A stretch of 64,000 nt of DNA from Candidatus Cloacimonadota bacterium (lineage in GTDB: Bacteria; Cloacimonadota; Cloacimonadia; Cloacimonadales; TCS61). Below are positions 1 to 9,056 of this stretch, in pieces; position 1 is the stretch's first letter, and every line of letters starts with the position of its first letter. The stretch is taken from assembly GCA_021734835.1 (NCBI GenBank), contig JAIPIH010000007.1, positions 1 to 64,000 on the forward strand, written 5' to 3'. The translations under genes and the position numbers were made by a program. The notes beneath the pieces were generated by a model that saw only the letters and a list, made by a program, of their open reading frames with translations, made no database searches and was not told where the DNA came from.

Positions 1-3000
1 CCAGCTGTCCTTTGAGGTTATATACTTCCAGACTTACATTACCTGTCTCTTTGATGGAATAAGCAATATTTGTTACAGGATTGAATGGATTTGGATAGTT
101 GTTATCAAGTTTGGTTGCTGCTATAATAACATTTCCTGCCTCATTTGGGCCTGTGTATGTGAAAGTAACTTCACTAATCTCAGCATTACCTTCATCATAT
201 ACAGCTTCAACGCCGGCAACATATTCAACACCATTTACTAGAGATTCAAGCTGATATTCGAGATTAGAAGTATTACCTTGAAGAATATCTTCAAGATATA
301 CATTATAACCTGTTAAATCACGTGAGGTTTGATTTAATGTAAAGAAATCTACATCTGGAACAGTGCTTTCAAGTCTAGCATTACCATCACCAAATTTTGC
401 TTGATATTTTGGTGCTTGAACTATTCCTTCAGTTGCTGCACCCATTATCCATAGATCCATCAAGAAGTCACCAATATCAGAAAGTGCCATACCTGAATAA
501 TCTGCTAAAGGTCCCCAATAAGACATTCCGTCAGGACCTACATTATCAGAATCCATACAAGGATAAGCATCTACAGCCGAATTACCCATTGGCTCCATAA
601 AGATGCCAACTAAGCCCGAGGCTGAAACTGAACCTAAATCAACTTCTAATTCCCAGTCATCGTTGACTGTAGTTACAAGTCCCGTTACCTCTTCTAATTC
701 TGTATAAGTATCCCAATCTACGATATGAATACTGTAATCCCAGGTACCAGTGATTCCCCAGGATGAATGACGGAAATCTACCATTTCAATTGTCACATCA
801 GAATATCCCGATACATCATAAACGACACCATATCCATTATCATAGGCTTGAAAATATGCGTTTTGCGGATTCCCGTCATGCTGTACAAGCTCAACAAGAG
901 CTCCACCACCTGGTGCTTCCCAAGTAAGAAGACCAGTAGCTTCATCAACCATTAAGTTTTGAACAGGATCTAATACAGTTGGAATGAAGGTCAGTGTAAG
1001 ATCAACTCCTGTAGTAGCATTACCTTCTGTTACAACTACATCTTCAGCAACAGCAGTCTCATATCCTGCGAGAGTTGCAGTCACATCATAAGTTCCTTCA
1101 TAAACAGTAATCATATAATCACCATTTGTGTCCGGATTTACAGTATTCCCACCAGCAGTAACTTCAACATCTTCTACATTACCTGTACCGCCATCAAGGG
1201 TAATTGTACCTTCGATTGAACCAGGATCTCCACCGGCAGTTCCGTAAACACCAACGTTATCTATTGTCCACCACCAGTCCCAACCGGGCTGAACTGAATG
1301 GAAACGAATATTCACATCTGCTTGACCAGCAGCCTCTGCTGTAATGTCAATGATCTCATGAGTTGCAGTTACATCTACACCTGCAAATTCCAGGACATTT
1401 GTCCAAGTTGCACCACCGTCAGATGTAACGTCTACATAGCAATAGTCATCAGCATCAATCGCATTAAAATCGTTATCAAACTGAATATTAACTGTAGAAT
1501 AAGCTGATAAATTTAAGGGTGATACTAATTCAATTGTACAATCAGTTGTTGTGCCTGAACCAGCCTCATCTGCATCAGCAGAACAAACATTACCTGATGA
1601 AGTAGGAGGCATATTATATGCATTTGGATAAGGTTGACTATATACTATCCATTCGCCTGCCCCGCTATTAATAATAGAGTTCCAGTTAACAAGTCCTGCT
1701 TCAAAATCATCAAAAAATATCTCGTCACCAGCACCGATCAGTACTGTATTGGAAGTAGCAATTCCACCATCACCTATTGCATTATAAGGTGTAACAGTAT
1801 AATAATAATAATCTGGACCTGGAATTGAATTGTCCGTCCACTCCACAACTTCACCAGTGATCTCAAATACAGTTCCATCATTTCTTTCTATATGGTAACC
1901 TAATATAGGTTCATTGAAAGCACCGCCGTTCAGTCCGGTTGTAGGATTTACCCAAGTAAGATAACCATTACCACCAACAGATTCTAAAACAAGATCTGTA
2001 ACCTCGGCTGGAACGTCTTCTCCAATCCAGGAAGATACAGAAACAGACAGTCCATCTCCAGCAGAATTAACTCCCATTACTGAATAAGAATAATCACCGG
2101 AAGAAGGAATAGCTACATCAGTATAAGTTCCAACCCCACCGATTGTTGGGCTAGTATCTGTGTAAATAAGATCTCCATCACGATATACCTGCATTTCATC
2201 AAGTTCTGTTAAAGGATCACCACTTACAGTTAGATCAGGGCATACCCAATCTATCACAGCTTCAAGAGCGCCGCCTGCATCTGGAGTTAATACTACATCG
2301 GTAGGAGCTCCCGGTGCTGCGGGATCAGCGGTTACGGCTAGTTCATATACACCAATAAGATTTGGATCTTGTTGAATATTTGTAAGCATTGCAAAAATAC
2401 CGTCATCAGTGATATAAGTAGCCAAACCTCCGGCGATACTACCAGCTATAAATCCAGGGATCTCTGATGCATCATGCATTACACCTGTCAATGTTTGTGA
2501 AGCGATATCAAACTGATGCAATTCACAGCCACTGCCAATTTGAAAGTGGAGCCATAAATAAGGACCACCGTCTGTCCATTCATCGTAAGCTGAACCATAG
2601 CAGGACTCAGCAATACCAGCAATATTTGCATAGATCTGAGATCCATCCATAGCGATAGCACCCAATTCTGCCCAGTTTCCTACCCAGAATCCGCCATTGC
2701 CACCATCCAACAATGGATCATAAGCAATATGACGTACTCCTGTCAAGCCAGCACAAGTCACAGGAATAGTTCCAATTAAAGTTTCATTAGCCAGATCCAT
2801 GATATAAATAGACATACTTGAAGGACTTCCATAAAAGTAAGTACCATCGTAAGCCATATCTCTTATGTTCGTCGCACCGGCAATCGTAAAATCTTCCAGA
2901 TAAGTTCCATCCATTTCATAACGTGAGAAAACACCCGCATTCCAGGTTGTCGTGTAAATATTCACATTATCTGTTTCAACTCCTGGCATAGCTGCAGCTG

Positions 3001-3163
3001 AAGCATTGAAAGAGTATAGAATATCCCACGTTTCTCTGTTTTGAGTTGTAGCACCTGTAATATTTGCTGTAGGTGATAATTCAAATGAAGGTGTTTGTAC
3101 TTTGTCGGCAAAGAGGCCAACAAAGACTGTTAAAGCTAAAATAACCACAAATAATTTTTTCAT
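1..3163 (-). CDS. Secreted multidomain protein with C-terminal sorting domain (partial)
   Basis: This is an open frame with no stop in the window, so it is absent from the ORF track. About 1054 residues are visible and the C-terminus lies beyond base 1. The start ATG at 3163 follows a GAGGAG ribosome site. In order it shows a signal peptide (MKKLFVVILALTVFVGLFA), a beta-propeller-like region (about 20-290), fibronectin type III-like segments (about 290-480) and a jelly-roll/choice-of-anchor-like module ending near 'WWWTIDNVGVYG' (about 480-635). A carboxypeptidase-regulatory-like beta sandwich (about 640-710) and further beta-rich sequence follow. The last visible residues begin the 'YPNPFNPVTNIAYS' sorting domain, used by FCB bacteria for type IX-like export or surface attachment. 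The ligand is unknown. Domain borders are estimated by eye. Confidence 0.85.
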   Translation of the reverse strand, partial: MKKLFVVILALTVFVGLFADKVQTPSFELSPTANITGATTQNRETWDILYSFNASAAAMPGVETDNVNIYTTTWNAGVFSRYEMDGTYLEDFTIAGATNIRDMAYDGTYFYGSPSSMSIYIMDLANETLIGTIPVTCAGLTGVRHIAYDPLLDGGNGGFWVGNWAELGAIAMDGSQIYANIAGIAESCYGSAYDEWTDGGPYLWLHFQIGSGCELHQFDIASQTLTGVMHDASEIPGFIAGSIAGGLATYITDDGIFAMLTNIQQDPNLIGVYELAVTADPAAPGAPTDVVLTPDAGGALEAVIDWVCPDLTVSGDPLTELDEMQVYRDGDLIYTDTSPTIGGVGTYTDVAIPSSGDYSYSVMGVNSAGDGLSVSVSSWIGEDVPAEVTDLVLESVGGNGYLTWVNPTTGLNGGAFNEPILGYHIERNDGTVFEITGEVVEWTDNSIPGPDYYYYTVTPYNAIGDGGIATSNTVLIGAGDEIFFDDFEAGLVNWNSIINSGAGEWIVYSQPYPNAYNMPPTSSGNVCSADADEAGSGTTTDCTIELVSPLNLSAYSTVNIQFDNDFNAIDADDYCYVDVTSDGGATWTNVLEFAGVDVTATHEIIDITAEAAGQADVNIRFHSVQPGWDWWWTIDNVGVYGTAGGDPGSIEGTITLDGGTGNVEDVEVTAGGNTVNPDTNGDYMITVYEGTYDVTATLAGYETAVAEDVVVTEGNATTGVDLTLTFIPTVLDPVQNLMVDEATGLLTWEAPGGGALVELVQHDGNPQNAYFQAYDNGYGVVYDVSGYSDVTIEMVDFRHSSWGITGTWDYSIHIVDWDTYTELEEVTGLVTTVNDDWELEVDLGSVSASGLVGIFMEPMGNSAVDAYPCMDSDNVGPDGMSYWGPLADYSGMALSDIGDFLMDLWIMGAATEGIVQAPKYQAKFGDGNARLESTVPDVDFFTLNQTSRDLTGYNVYLEDILQGNTSNLEYQLESLVNGVEYVAGVEAVYDEGNAEISEVTFTYTGPNEAGNVIIAATKLDNNYPNPFNPVTNIAYSIKETGNVSLEVYNLKGQL

Positions 3164-3326
3164 TTTTTCTCCTCAAGATTAAATTAGAATTTAATTTTAT
3201 TAACATACTAATATTAATAAATAGCCATAATTACGATATTAACACAGAATACATAAGCAATAAATTTTCGAAATTAACACTTCAATTATTAAACATTAAA
3301 GATCAATGCTGAGTTTCTTTGTCGCC

Positions 3327-3356
3327 ATTTACAAAAAAACTTTATTATTTTGTCAA
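3327..3356 (-). promoter_or_regulatory. Putative sigma-70 promoter for the secreted protein gene
   Basis: On the minus strand a perfect TTGACA (3356-3351) is followed 18-19 bases later by a TAAATG-like -10 element. This leaves an AT-rich leader of about 160 bases before the secreted protein start at 3163. No other gene is seen between 3164 and 3408. Confidence 0.4.
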
Positions 3357-3408
3357 ACACTTTTTATGTAAAATTCTATAATCAAAAGAGCAACAAAAAA
3401 ACATAATT

Positions 3409-3702
3409 TTACAGATCATCGCTTTCTTTGAAAATAAAGATCTCTTCTCCCTCTTTTTTCATACCGATCTCCCTTGCTTTCTTTTCCCAAGTAGCCTTAT
3501 CCTTTTCTAGTTTTTGATTTTCAACCTTTAGTCTTTCATTTTCTTGTAATAAAGTGTCTATATCCTTTTGCAGTGATGCAAGTTTATGTTTGATCTTATA
3601 AGTTTGATAAAAACTAGCACTATCAAAAAAGAGAATATAAAGAACTAAGATCAATATGATCACATATACAAATGACTTCTTTGAAAATTTTAGTTTATTC
3701 AT
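3409..3702 (-). CDS. FtsB/DivIC-like septum formation initiator
   Basis: This is a 97-residue bitopic protein. It has a short basic cytoplasmic N-terminus, one membrane helix (about residues 11-27, VYVIILILVLYILFF) and then a long coiled coil rich in Leu, Lys and Glu (about 35-75). The topology and length match the FtsB/DivIC family, which joins FtsL and FtsQ to regulate septal peptidoglycan synthesis. Its first bases overlap the end of the upstream hydrolase gene by 8 bp, so the two are probably co-transcribed. The assignment rests on architecture, because the family has little strict sequence conservation. Confidence 0.7.
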   Translation of the reverse strand: MNKLKFSKKSFVYVIILILVLYILFFDSASFYQTYKIKHKLASLQKDIDTLLQENERLKVENQKLEKDKATWEKKAREIGMKKEGEEIFIFKESDDL

Positions 3703-4330
3703 AATTTAAAGTAATTACCTTTTCCTTACTAAAATCATTATCCTCAAGTTCTACCGAATTGGAATTATTATGACAGTGATTATTTATTAATCTCAAAAAA
3801 TCCTCCACCGGTTTTATAGGATAATTAAGAACACTGGTTTTATAATGCATAGGAAAAATTATTTTCGGATTAAGTTTTTCCATTAATTTTTTCGCTGTTG
3901 CTGCATCAATAGTGAAATGACCGCCGACAGGAATAAATAGCAGATCAATTTTGCCAATTTGTTTTATCTGATCATCTGACAACATGTGTCCAAGATCACC
4001 ACAATGAAGCATATTTTTGCCGTTGATAGTAAATTTCATCAAGAGGTTATTACCACGCTCGCTACCTTCCGATTCATCATGAAAAGTTGGATACATATCG
4101 ATGTCGATTCCTTTAACGTTGAAATGTCCAGATGTTTTGATAATTTTTGGTGATCCGCTGATCAAATCGAAATTATTATGGTCGTAATGATCATGTGAGC
4201 TGAGAATTATGTCAGCTCTCTCATTTGTCGGCATATTGTAGCCAATATCAGCAAAAGGATCAGTAATTATTTTAATATCCTCACCTGTTATCTTCCACAT
4301 ACTATGTCCGAACCACCTTATTTGTACCAT
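3695..4330 (-). CDS. MBL-fold metal-dependent hydrolase (UlaG/UPF0173-like)
   Basis: The 211-residue protein starts with 'VQIRWFGHSMWKI', typical of the UlaG/UPF0173 branch of the metallo-beta-lactamase superfamily. It carries the metal motif SSHDHYDHNNF (HxHxDH variant), a later metal histidine in 'NMLHCGDLGH' and a final 'IFPMHYKT' histidine. Members hydrolyse phosphodiester or lactone-type bonds with two bound metal ions, but the substrate here is not predictable. It overlaps ftsB by 8 bp downstream. The start ATG follows AAGGAG. Confidence 0.8.
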   Translation of the reverse strand: MVQIRWFGHSMWKITGEDIKIITDPFADIGYNMPTNERADIILSSHDHYDHNNFDLISGSPKIIKTSGHFNVKGIDIDMYPTFHDESEGSERGNNLLMKFTINGKNMLHCGDLGHMLSDDQIKQIGKIDLLFIPVGGHFTIDAATAKKLMEKLNPKIIFPMHYKTSVLNYPIKPVEDFLRLINNHCHNNSNSVELEDNDFSKEKVITLNYE

Positions 4331-4391
4331 AATTTGCTCCTTCTGATACCTATAATATAGAGTTAAAACTGCAATGCAAGTAAAAAATTGA

Positions 4392-5504
4392 TTATTTAAT
4401 AAGAAATTTTGCCAGAAAGCTCTTATGAATGTAGATAGCTTGATAAGGGCACATTTCGTGACAACACATACATTTAATACATTTATCGTAATCTATCACA
4501 GGATGATCAGCTCCTACCTTTAGTTCCATCACATACATTGGACAACTTTCAACGCATATATTGCATTGCCTGCATTTATCATTAAAATCAGGATAGTAGT
4601 TAAAATACTTTTTGAAAATTCTCATTAAAAATTTTGGTGTGTATTTTACTATTGTAACATATAATCCAATTTTTTTAATTTTTACTTTTGGAAATTTAAA
4701 TCCCTGCCATTGTTGGTCAATATCTATTTCAGTAGGATCAATACCATCAATTTTTAACGCCGATATAACATAATCCAATTTATCTGGTTTAAATCCCAAC
4801 ATTTTTGAGGCAATATAATCGAGAGCTGAAGCAGATCCGGAAGCCATTACAATACCAAAATTTCTGGGATTACCTGCAGATGGACCATCTCCTTCCATTC
4901 CCACAATTCCATCGAGAATATTAAAATTGATCCTGTCTTTAACAATTGAATAAAGTTCTGTAATCACAGTTGTAAATTTCTTTTGATCAGGATAACTCTT
5001 GTGATAATCTGATTTTTTTAATCCCGGTATTACACCATACAAATTTTTAATAGCTCCTGTATAGGACATCAAACTATGAGTTTTATATTTACATAGATTT
5101 ACTACCGCATCAACATCCCAAAGATATTGTGAAATAGGAAATTCCATAGTTGCAGATTTCTTTTTGTTTATATTGCCTTTAGTAAAGTTAACAAGAGTTA
5201 CATTATGTTTTTCGGCAATTTGTTTCATGCCTGTTTTATCCCAGACATGATCAACAAGCGTCGAACCGCCCGGACTGTCGCCAAGTATTACATCTTTTCC
5301 GATTTCCTTTAGATAAGTAACAACTACATCAACTATTACGGGATTAGTAGTAACTGCTCTATCTGGAGTGAAAGCACCTAACAAGTTAGGTTTGAGCAGA
5401 ATTGTCTTTTTACCTGCCAGTGCATCTTTCAATGGTAGTTTTTTTACAAATCTGTATATTTCATCGAAATCGTAAGTTGCTATTTTTTTAATATGTACTT
5501 TCAT
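4392..5504 (-). CDS. DUF362 protein with 2[4Fe-4S] ferredoxin domain
   Basis: The protein has 370 residues. The DUF362 domain covers about 1-260 ('TILLKPNLLGAF', 'VDAVVNLCKYKTHSL'), and a C-terminal ferredoxin domain carries two CxxCxxCxxxCP motifs (CRQCNICVESCP and CIKCMCCHEMCP). DUF362 proteins are common in anaerobes and are thought to be Fe-S oxidoreductase partners. No reaction is firmly established. Its ATG overlaps the stop of the upstream FAD oxidase by one base (TAATG), indicating translational coupling. It is the last gene of a three-gene redox operon. Confidence 0.8.
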   Translation of the reverse strand: MKVHIKKIATYDFDEIYRFVKKLPLKDALAGKKTILLKPNLLGAFTPDRAVTTNPVIVDVVVTYLKEIGKDVILGDSPGGSTLVDHVWDKTGMKQIAEKHNVTLVNFTKGNINKKKSATMEFPISQYLWDVDAVVNLCKYKTHSLMSYTGAIKNLYGVIPGLKKSDYHKSYPDQKKFTTVITELYSIVKDRINFNILDGIVGMEGDGPSAGNPRNFGIVMASGSASALDYIASKMLGFKPDKLDYVISALKIDGIDPTEIDIDQQWQGFKFPKVKIKKIGLYVTIVKYTPKFLMRIFKKYFNYYPDFNDKCRQCNICVESCPMYVMELKVGADHPVIDYDKCIKCMCCHEMCPYQAIYIHKSFLAKFLIK

Positions 5505-6655
5505 TATTTAAACTGCTCCATACTTGAAAAATCACGATACGGATCAAAGCTTTTTAACATTCTTTCATCATCTTCAGTTAATTCATCAGTTACGATCCTG
5601 GAAATCAATTCTCCCAGCCCGGGACCCAACATATATCCCTGCCCGCACATTCCAACTGCGTTGATCAAATTTGGAATTTCTGATGTTTTGCCGACTATCG
5701 GGAAACCGTCTGGTGTCATAGGATATTGACCCCGCCACGTTCTACGAACCTTTAAAAAAGCAAGTCTGGGATAAAGTTCCACCATCCTTTTTGCAACCTG
5801 AGGTAGGAATACGGATGTTGAATCACAGTCAGTACCTAAATTAGAAGGAGATGGTGTGATGCAGAAAATCACCTGTCCTTCATGATTTTGATAAAAATAA
5901 TAATTTGCCGAGCCTTTAATAGGTCTCATATCAACGACCATCGGTTTGAAAAAATTTTTTACAGGTTCCGTTATAGCTCCTTCATGACTATCAGGAGTTA
6001 CCTGGAGATCAATTCCAACCATTTTTCCAAGTTCTCTTGCATTATTTCCTGAGGCGTTAATTATGGTGTTAGTAGAGTATTCTCCTTTATTTGTAATTAT
6101 TTTTGAGATCTTATTTTTTTCTAATTTAATATCAATTACACGCTCATTGAATTGAAATTGAACACCGTAGTGAAGACACTTGAAGTAGAAAGCATTTATA
6201 GCTAGAAGCGGAGAAGCAGAGCCATCGTCAGGTGAATATGTGGAGCCGCAAAGTCCTTCCGAATTTATCCCGGGTACTAATTTTTGATATTCTTGAGCAG
6301 ATATCCACTTAATATTCAAACCGAATGAATGCTGAATTTTCATAAGATCCTTTAGGTTCCTTTCATCTTCACTATTATAAGCAGGAAAGCTATAACCATT
6401 TTTCATCCAGCCAATATCATCTCCATGTTTGTCTTTCCAGGTAGAAAAAATCTCGATACTGCGTTGTGATACTCTTATTTTTCCAAAATCGGAATGAGTA
6501 GCTCTAATTCCTCCGATCGCTTTTTTATTATTCCCCTGCCCCGGTGAAGATTCAGCATCAATAACTAGTACTTTTAAATTCTTTTCAGCCAAGGCTAAGG
6601 CAGTTGGTATACCAATAGAACCGGCACCAATGATGATGATATCATAGATTTTCAT
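5504..6655 (-). CDS. FAD-dependent DAO-family oxidoreductase
   Basis: The 383-residue protein opens with a Rossmann FAD motif (IIIGAGSIGIPTALALAE). It ends with the flavin-contact segment typical of glycine/sarcosine/proline oxidases (DGFPIVGKTSEIPNLINAVG, then GQGYMLGPGLGELISR). It resembles the beta subunit of heteromeric amino- or imino-acid dehydrogenases such as sarcosine oxidase, opine oxidase and PRODH/HCN synthase types. Those subunits work with an alpha subunit like the 687-residue protein encoded just upstream. The 4-bp ATGA overlap with that gene supports a complex. The substrate is likely an N-alkyl amino acid or imino acid, by inference. Confidence 0.8.
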   Translation of the reverse strand: MKIYDIIIIGAGSIGIPTALALAEKNLKVLVIDAESSPGQGNNKKAIGGIRATHSDFGKIRVSQRSIEIFSTWKDKHGDDIGWMKNGYSFPAYNSEDERNLKDLMKIQHSFGLNIKWISAQEYQKLVPGINSEGLCGSTYSPDDGSASPLLAINAFYFKCLHYGVQFQFNERVIDIKLEKNKISKIITNKGEYSTNTIINASGNNARELGKMVGIDLQVTPDSHEGAITEPVKNFFKPMVVDMRPIKGSANYYFYQNHEGQVIFCITPSPSNLGTDCDSTSVFLPQVAKRMVELYPRLAFLKVRRTWRGQYPMTPDGFPIVGKTSEIPNLINAVGMCGQGYMLGPGLGELISRIVTDELTEDDERMLKSFDPYRDFSSMEQFK

Positions 6656-8715
6656 TTCTTTCCTCCTTTAGCAAAAATACCTAAAGGAACTTCCACGAAA
6701 ATCGGTCTCCTTGTGTTCTCAACAATTTCATCAGGCTCTATCCCTTCTTGTTTAAATATCTGTTTGATCAGGCTATCACAACTCTTTGCACCGCAGGGTC
6801 CCATCCCAGCTCTGGTAATAGCCTTTATCTGGTTTAGGTCAGTAATCCCCTTTGCGATCAATTTGCGAATTTCTTCTTCTGTAACTCTCTCGCATAAACA
6901 TACCATTTTAGACTCAGAAATTATTGCTTCTTCTTTCCTGACCGGTCGGGAAACTTCCGATTTCTGAACACGGAATGAAACAATTTTTTTTGCTAAGACT
7001 TTCGGTACAATTAATTTGATCAATTGAGTCTTATTAGATTTTATCTCCAAGACGTTATTTATTCTGAAGTAACCCAATTCATTTCCTTCAATATCAACAC
7101 ACAAAGCAGTATCACCGGCATCAACGTTGTAATTTGATAATTCATATGGAAGTGTTATTTTAGGAAATTCCTGGTTTTCCCTATAATCAACAAGTGTTAT
7201 GGCTAATCCAGGACATATCGTTACACATTTTCCACAGCCGATACATTTTCCTTTATAAACCGGCAGATCCATAAGAGGATCATTTTCCATATTGATAGAA
7301 TTGGTTGGACAAATAGTGCTGCAGGGATTACAAGGAATTTCTTGCAGGCAGTGAATAATTGGGAAAACACCTTCTTCCTGGTCAAGAATTTTGTAATTAT
7401 ATTTTCTACCAGCTTCCTTTTTTAAAATTTCAGCTTTCTGATACCAATTTTCTGGAATGTCATCAATATCAGGATTAATTTCTTTAGCAACTTTAACTCC
7501 GGCAATTTTACCATTGAACATAGCAGAAGATGCCTCAGCAATTTCTTTAGCGTCTCCTGCAGAAAAAACTTTTATCCCGGCATTTTTTGCCTCTTCAGCA
7601 AATTCACTTACACTTTCTAACCCAACTGCGATCAATAAAGTATCGCACTTAATAGTTTTCTCTGTCCCCTGCTTAGGTTTAAAATTTTTATCTACTTCTG
7701 CGATAGTAACTGATTCTACAGATTCATCACCATTTGCCTGCGCAACTGTATGCGAAGTAAAGATCGGAACGCCCAATCTTGCTAGTTTATCAGCGTGAAC
7801 TTTATAACCACCACAGCTAGGCATTACTTCGACCAGGCCAACAACATCAATACCGGCTTGCAGTGCATGATAACCAGCAATCAGACCTACATTCCCTCCA
7901 CCAACGATGAAAAGCCTTTTAGCAGGACTTACAAGATCCCGATTCACAAGAGTTTGAAATGCCCCAGCCCCATATATCCCAGCTAATGAATTGCCCTTGA
8001 AACTCAAAAATTTTTCTCTTGCTCCGGCTGTATTCAAAATAATTTGAGGTTTTATTAATTTATAGATATTATTTTTCAAAACACCTACTTTTTTATCTTT
8101 ATAAACATAAAGGGCGGTGCTGTTTGGCCAAACCTCAATATTATCTTTTTCTTCAACAAGTTTAGCCAGCTTCCTGCCAATATCATTTCCTCTTGTACCG
8201 GCAAATGAATCTTCAACAGAGCCAAAAAATTTATGCGTTTGAAGTACTAGTTTACCACCAAGTTGAATTTTATCATCAACGATAAGAGTATTAATGTTAT
8301 GATTACCAAGTTGAATCGCAGCAGATAGTCCGGCCGGTCCTCCACCAATGATCAAAACGTCAAATTCCAATTCTTCGACTTCATTTATGATGTGCTTAGT
8401 AGTCTCCGGAAGCACTGGTAATCCTTCAATACTACTGACCTGCATGCCTGCTTTTACAGTAGTCATACATGATTTCAAAGAAACTCCGTCTACCATCACA
8501 GAGCATTTTGCACATTGTCCATTAGCACAGAAAATTCCCTGTGCACTTTTATCTTTAGGATGGTGACCGAATATTTTTATGTCATGTGCAAAAAGAGCTG
8601 ATGATATTACCTCCCCCTTTTTTGCACTCAGCTGTTTACCATTCCAATAGAAAAATATTTTTTCACTATGCTTTATAGGTAGAATAGGATGTTTAACAAT
8701 ACGATTATTACTCAT
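6652..8715 (-). CDS. Fusion redox protein: [2Fe-2S] + FAD/NAD + 4Fe-4S + BFD-like domain
   Basis: The 687-residue polypeptide joins four modules. An N-terminal Fer2_4-type [2Fe-2S] domain (about 15-95) has CANGQCAKCSV and then SCMT. A pyridine-nucleotide disulfide-type FAD domain (about 115-430) has LIIGGGPAGLSAAIQL and a second nucleotide motif IVGGGNVGLIAGYHAL. A dicluster segment (about 455-505) has CNPCSTICP and CIGCGKCVTICPG. A BFD-like [2Fe-2S] domain (about 605-660) has CLCERVTEEEI and GMGPCGAKSC. HcnA/HcnB/SoxA-type enzymes carry these parts on several subunits, and here they are fused. The protein likely acts as the alpha/electron-transfer subunit for the adjacent DAO oxidase. It is the first gene of the minus-strand operon. 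Confidence 0.85.
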   Translation of the reverse strand: MSNNRIVKHPILPIKHSEKIFFYWNGKQLSAKKGEVISSALFAHDIKIFGHHPKDKSAQGIFCANGQCAKCSVMVDGVSLKSCMTTVKAGMQVSSIEGLPVLPETTKHIINEVEELEFDVLIIGGGPAGLSAAIQLGNHNINTLIVDDKIQLGGKLVLQTHKFFGSVEDSFAGTRGNDIGRKLAKLVEEKDNIEVWPNSTALYVYKDKKVGVLKNNIYKLIKPQIILNTAGAREKFLSFKGNSLAGIYGAGAFQTLVNRDLVSPAKRLFIVGGGNVGLIAGYHALQAGIDVVGLVEVMPSCGGYKVHADKLARLGVPIFTSHTVAQANGDESVESVTIAEVDKNFKPKQGTEKTIKCDTLLIAVGLESVSEFAEEAKNAGIKVFSAGDAKEIAEASSAMFNGKIAGVKVAKEINPDIDDIPENWYQKAEILKKEAGRKYNYKILDQEEGVFPIIHCLQEIPCNPCSTICPTNSINMENDPLMDLPVYKGKCIGCGKCVTICPGLAITLVDYRENQEFPKITLPYELSNYNVDAGDTALCVDIEGNELGYFRINNVLEIKSNKTQLIKLIVPKVLAKKIVSFRVQKSEVSRPVRKEEAIISESKMVCLCERVTEEEIRKLIAKGITDLNQIKAITRAGMGPCGAKSCDSLIKQIFKQEGIEPDEIVENTRRPIFVEVPLGIFAKGGKK

Positions 8716-8744
8716 CTATTACTCCAAAATGATATTTTTCATTT

Positions 8745-8773
8745 CCAAAAAAAAGTTTTAGATGGAATGTCAA
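8745..8773 (-). promoter_or_regulatory. Putative promoter for the redox operon
   Basis: A perfect TTGACA on the minus strand (8773-8768) lies about 55 bases upstream of the start of the 687-residue gene. The downstream -10 region is T-rich and not a good match, so only the -35 box is convincing. Confidence 0.3.
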
Positions 8774-8822
8774 GCAAAAGGTTTAAACTGAATTTCGGAT
8801 TTTTAACATTAAAATTTTCCTC

Positions 8823-8851
8823 TTGACATCGAATTGTATTATTAACTTATT
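8823..8851 (+). promoter_or_regulatory. Putative promoter for the ABC importer operon
   Basis: TTGACA at 8823-8828 is followed after 17 bases by CTTATT, a weak -10 element. It would give an unusually long leader of about 200 bases before the lipoprotein gene at 9057. Together with the TTGACA on the other strand it makes this 341-base gap a divergent control region. Confidence 0.35.
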
Positions 8852-8882
8852 TCGATTTAATGATAGAGAATTATTTTGTACT

Positions 8883-8947
8883 CAATAAAATATTATTTTT
8901 TAGTGACTCTAAGTTTCTACTGGAGCACTTTAGTAAGAAATTTATTC
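8883..8947 (+). promoter_or_regulatory. Possible structured leader of the importer operon
   Basis: Within the long leader, AATAAA (8884-8889) can pair with TTTATT (8941-8946). The pair encloses two small hairpins, TTAG-TGACT-CTAA and ACTGGA-GCAC-TTTAGT, separated by TTTCTAC. The stems are short and AU/GU-rich, so the structure may be fortuitous. TTTCTAC is also the J2/3 sequence of purine riboswitches, but the kissing loops of that class are missing. Confidence 0.2.
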
Positions 8948-9056
8948 ATTTTAACTTTCAAGGTAAGAAAATGTGACCAACACTATCGAAAAGAAATCTT
9001 TGTGTGCTAATTTCATATTATGGATAAAAGTGTTAACTTAACAAAAAGGAGAAGCA

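Noticed and set aside
397-2652. Several plus-strand ORFs of 61-69 codons in the first 2.7 kb
   Set aside because: They are shadows of the long minus-strand secreted protein frame and lack ribosome sites.
8883-8947. Purine riboswitch before the nucleoside importer (TTTCTAC core)
   Set aside because: The two hairpin loops needed for the loop-loop contact and the ACTA joining strand are absent, and the stems are too short. Kept only as a low-confidence structured leader.
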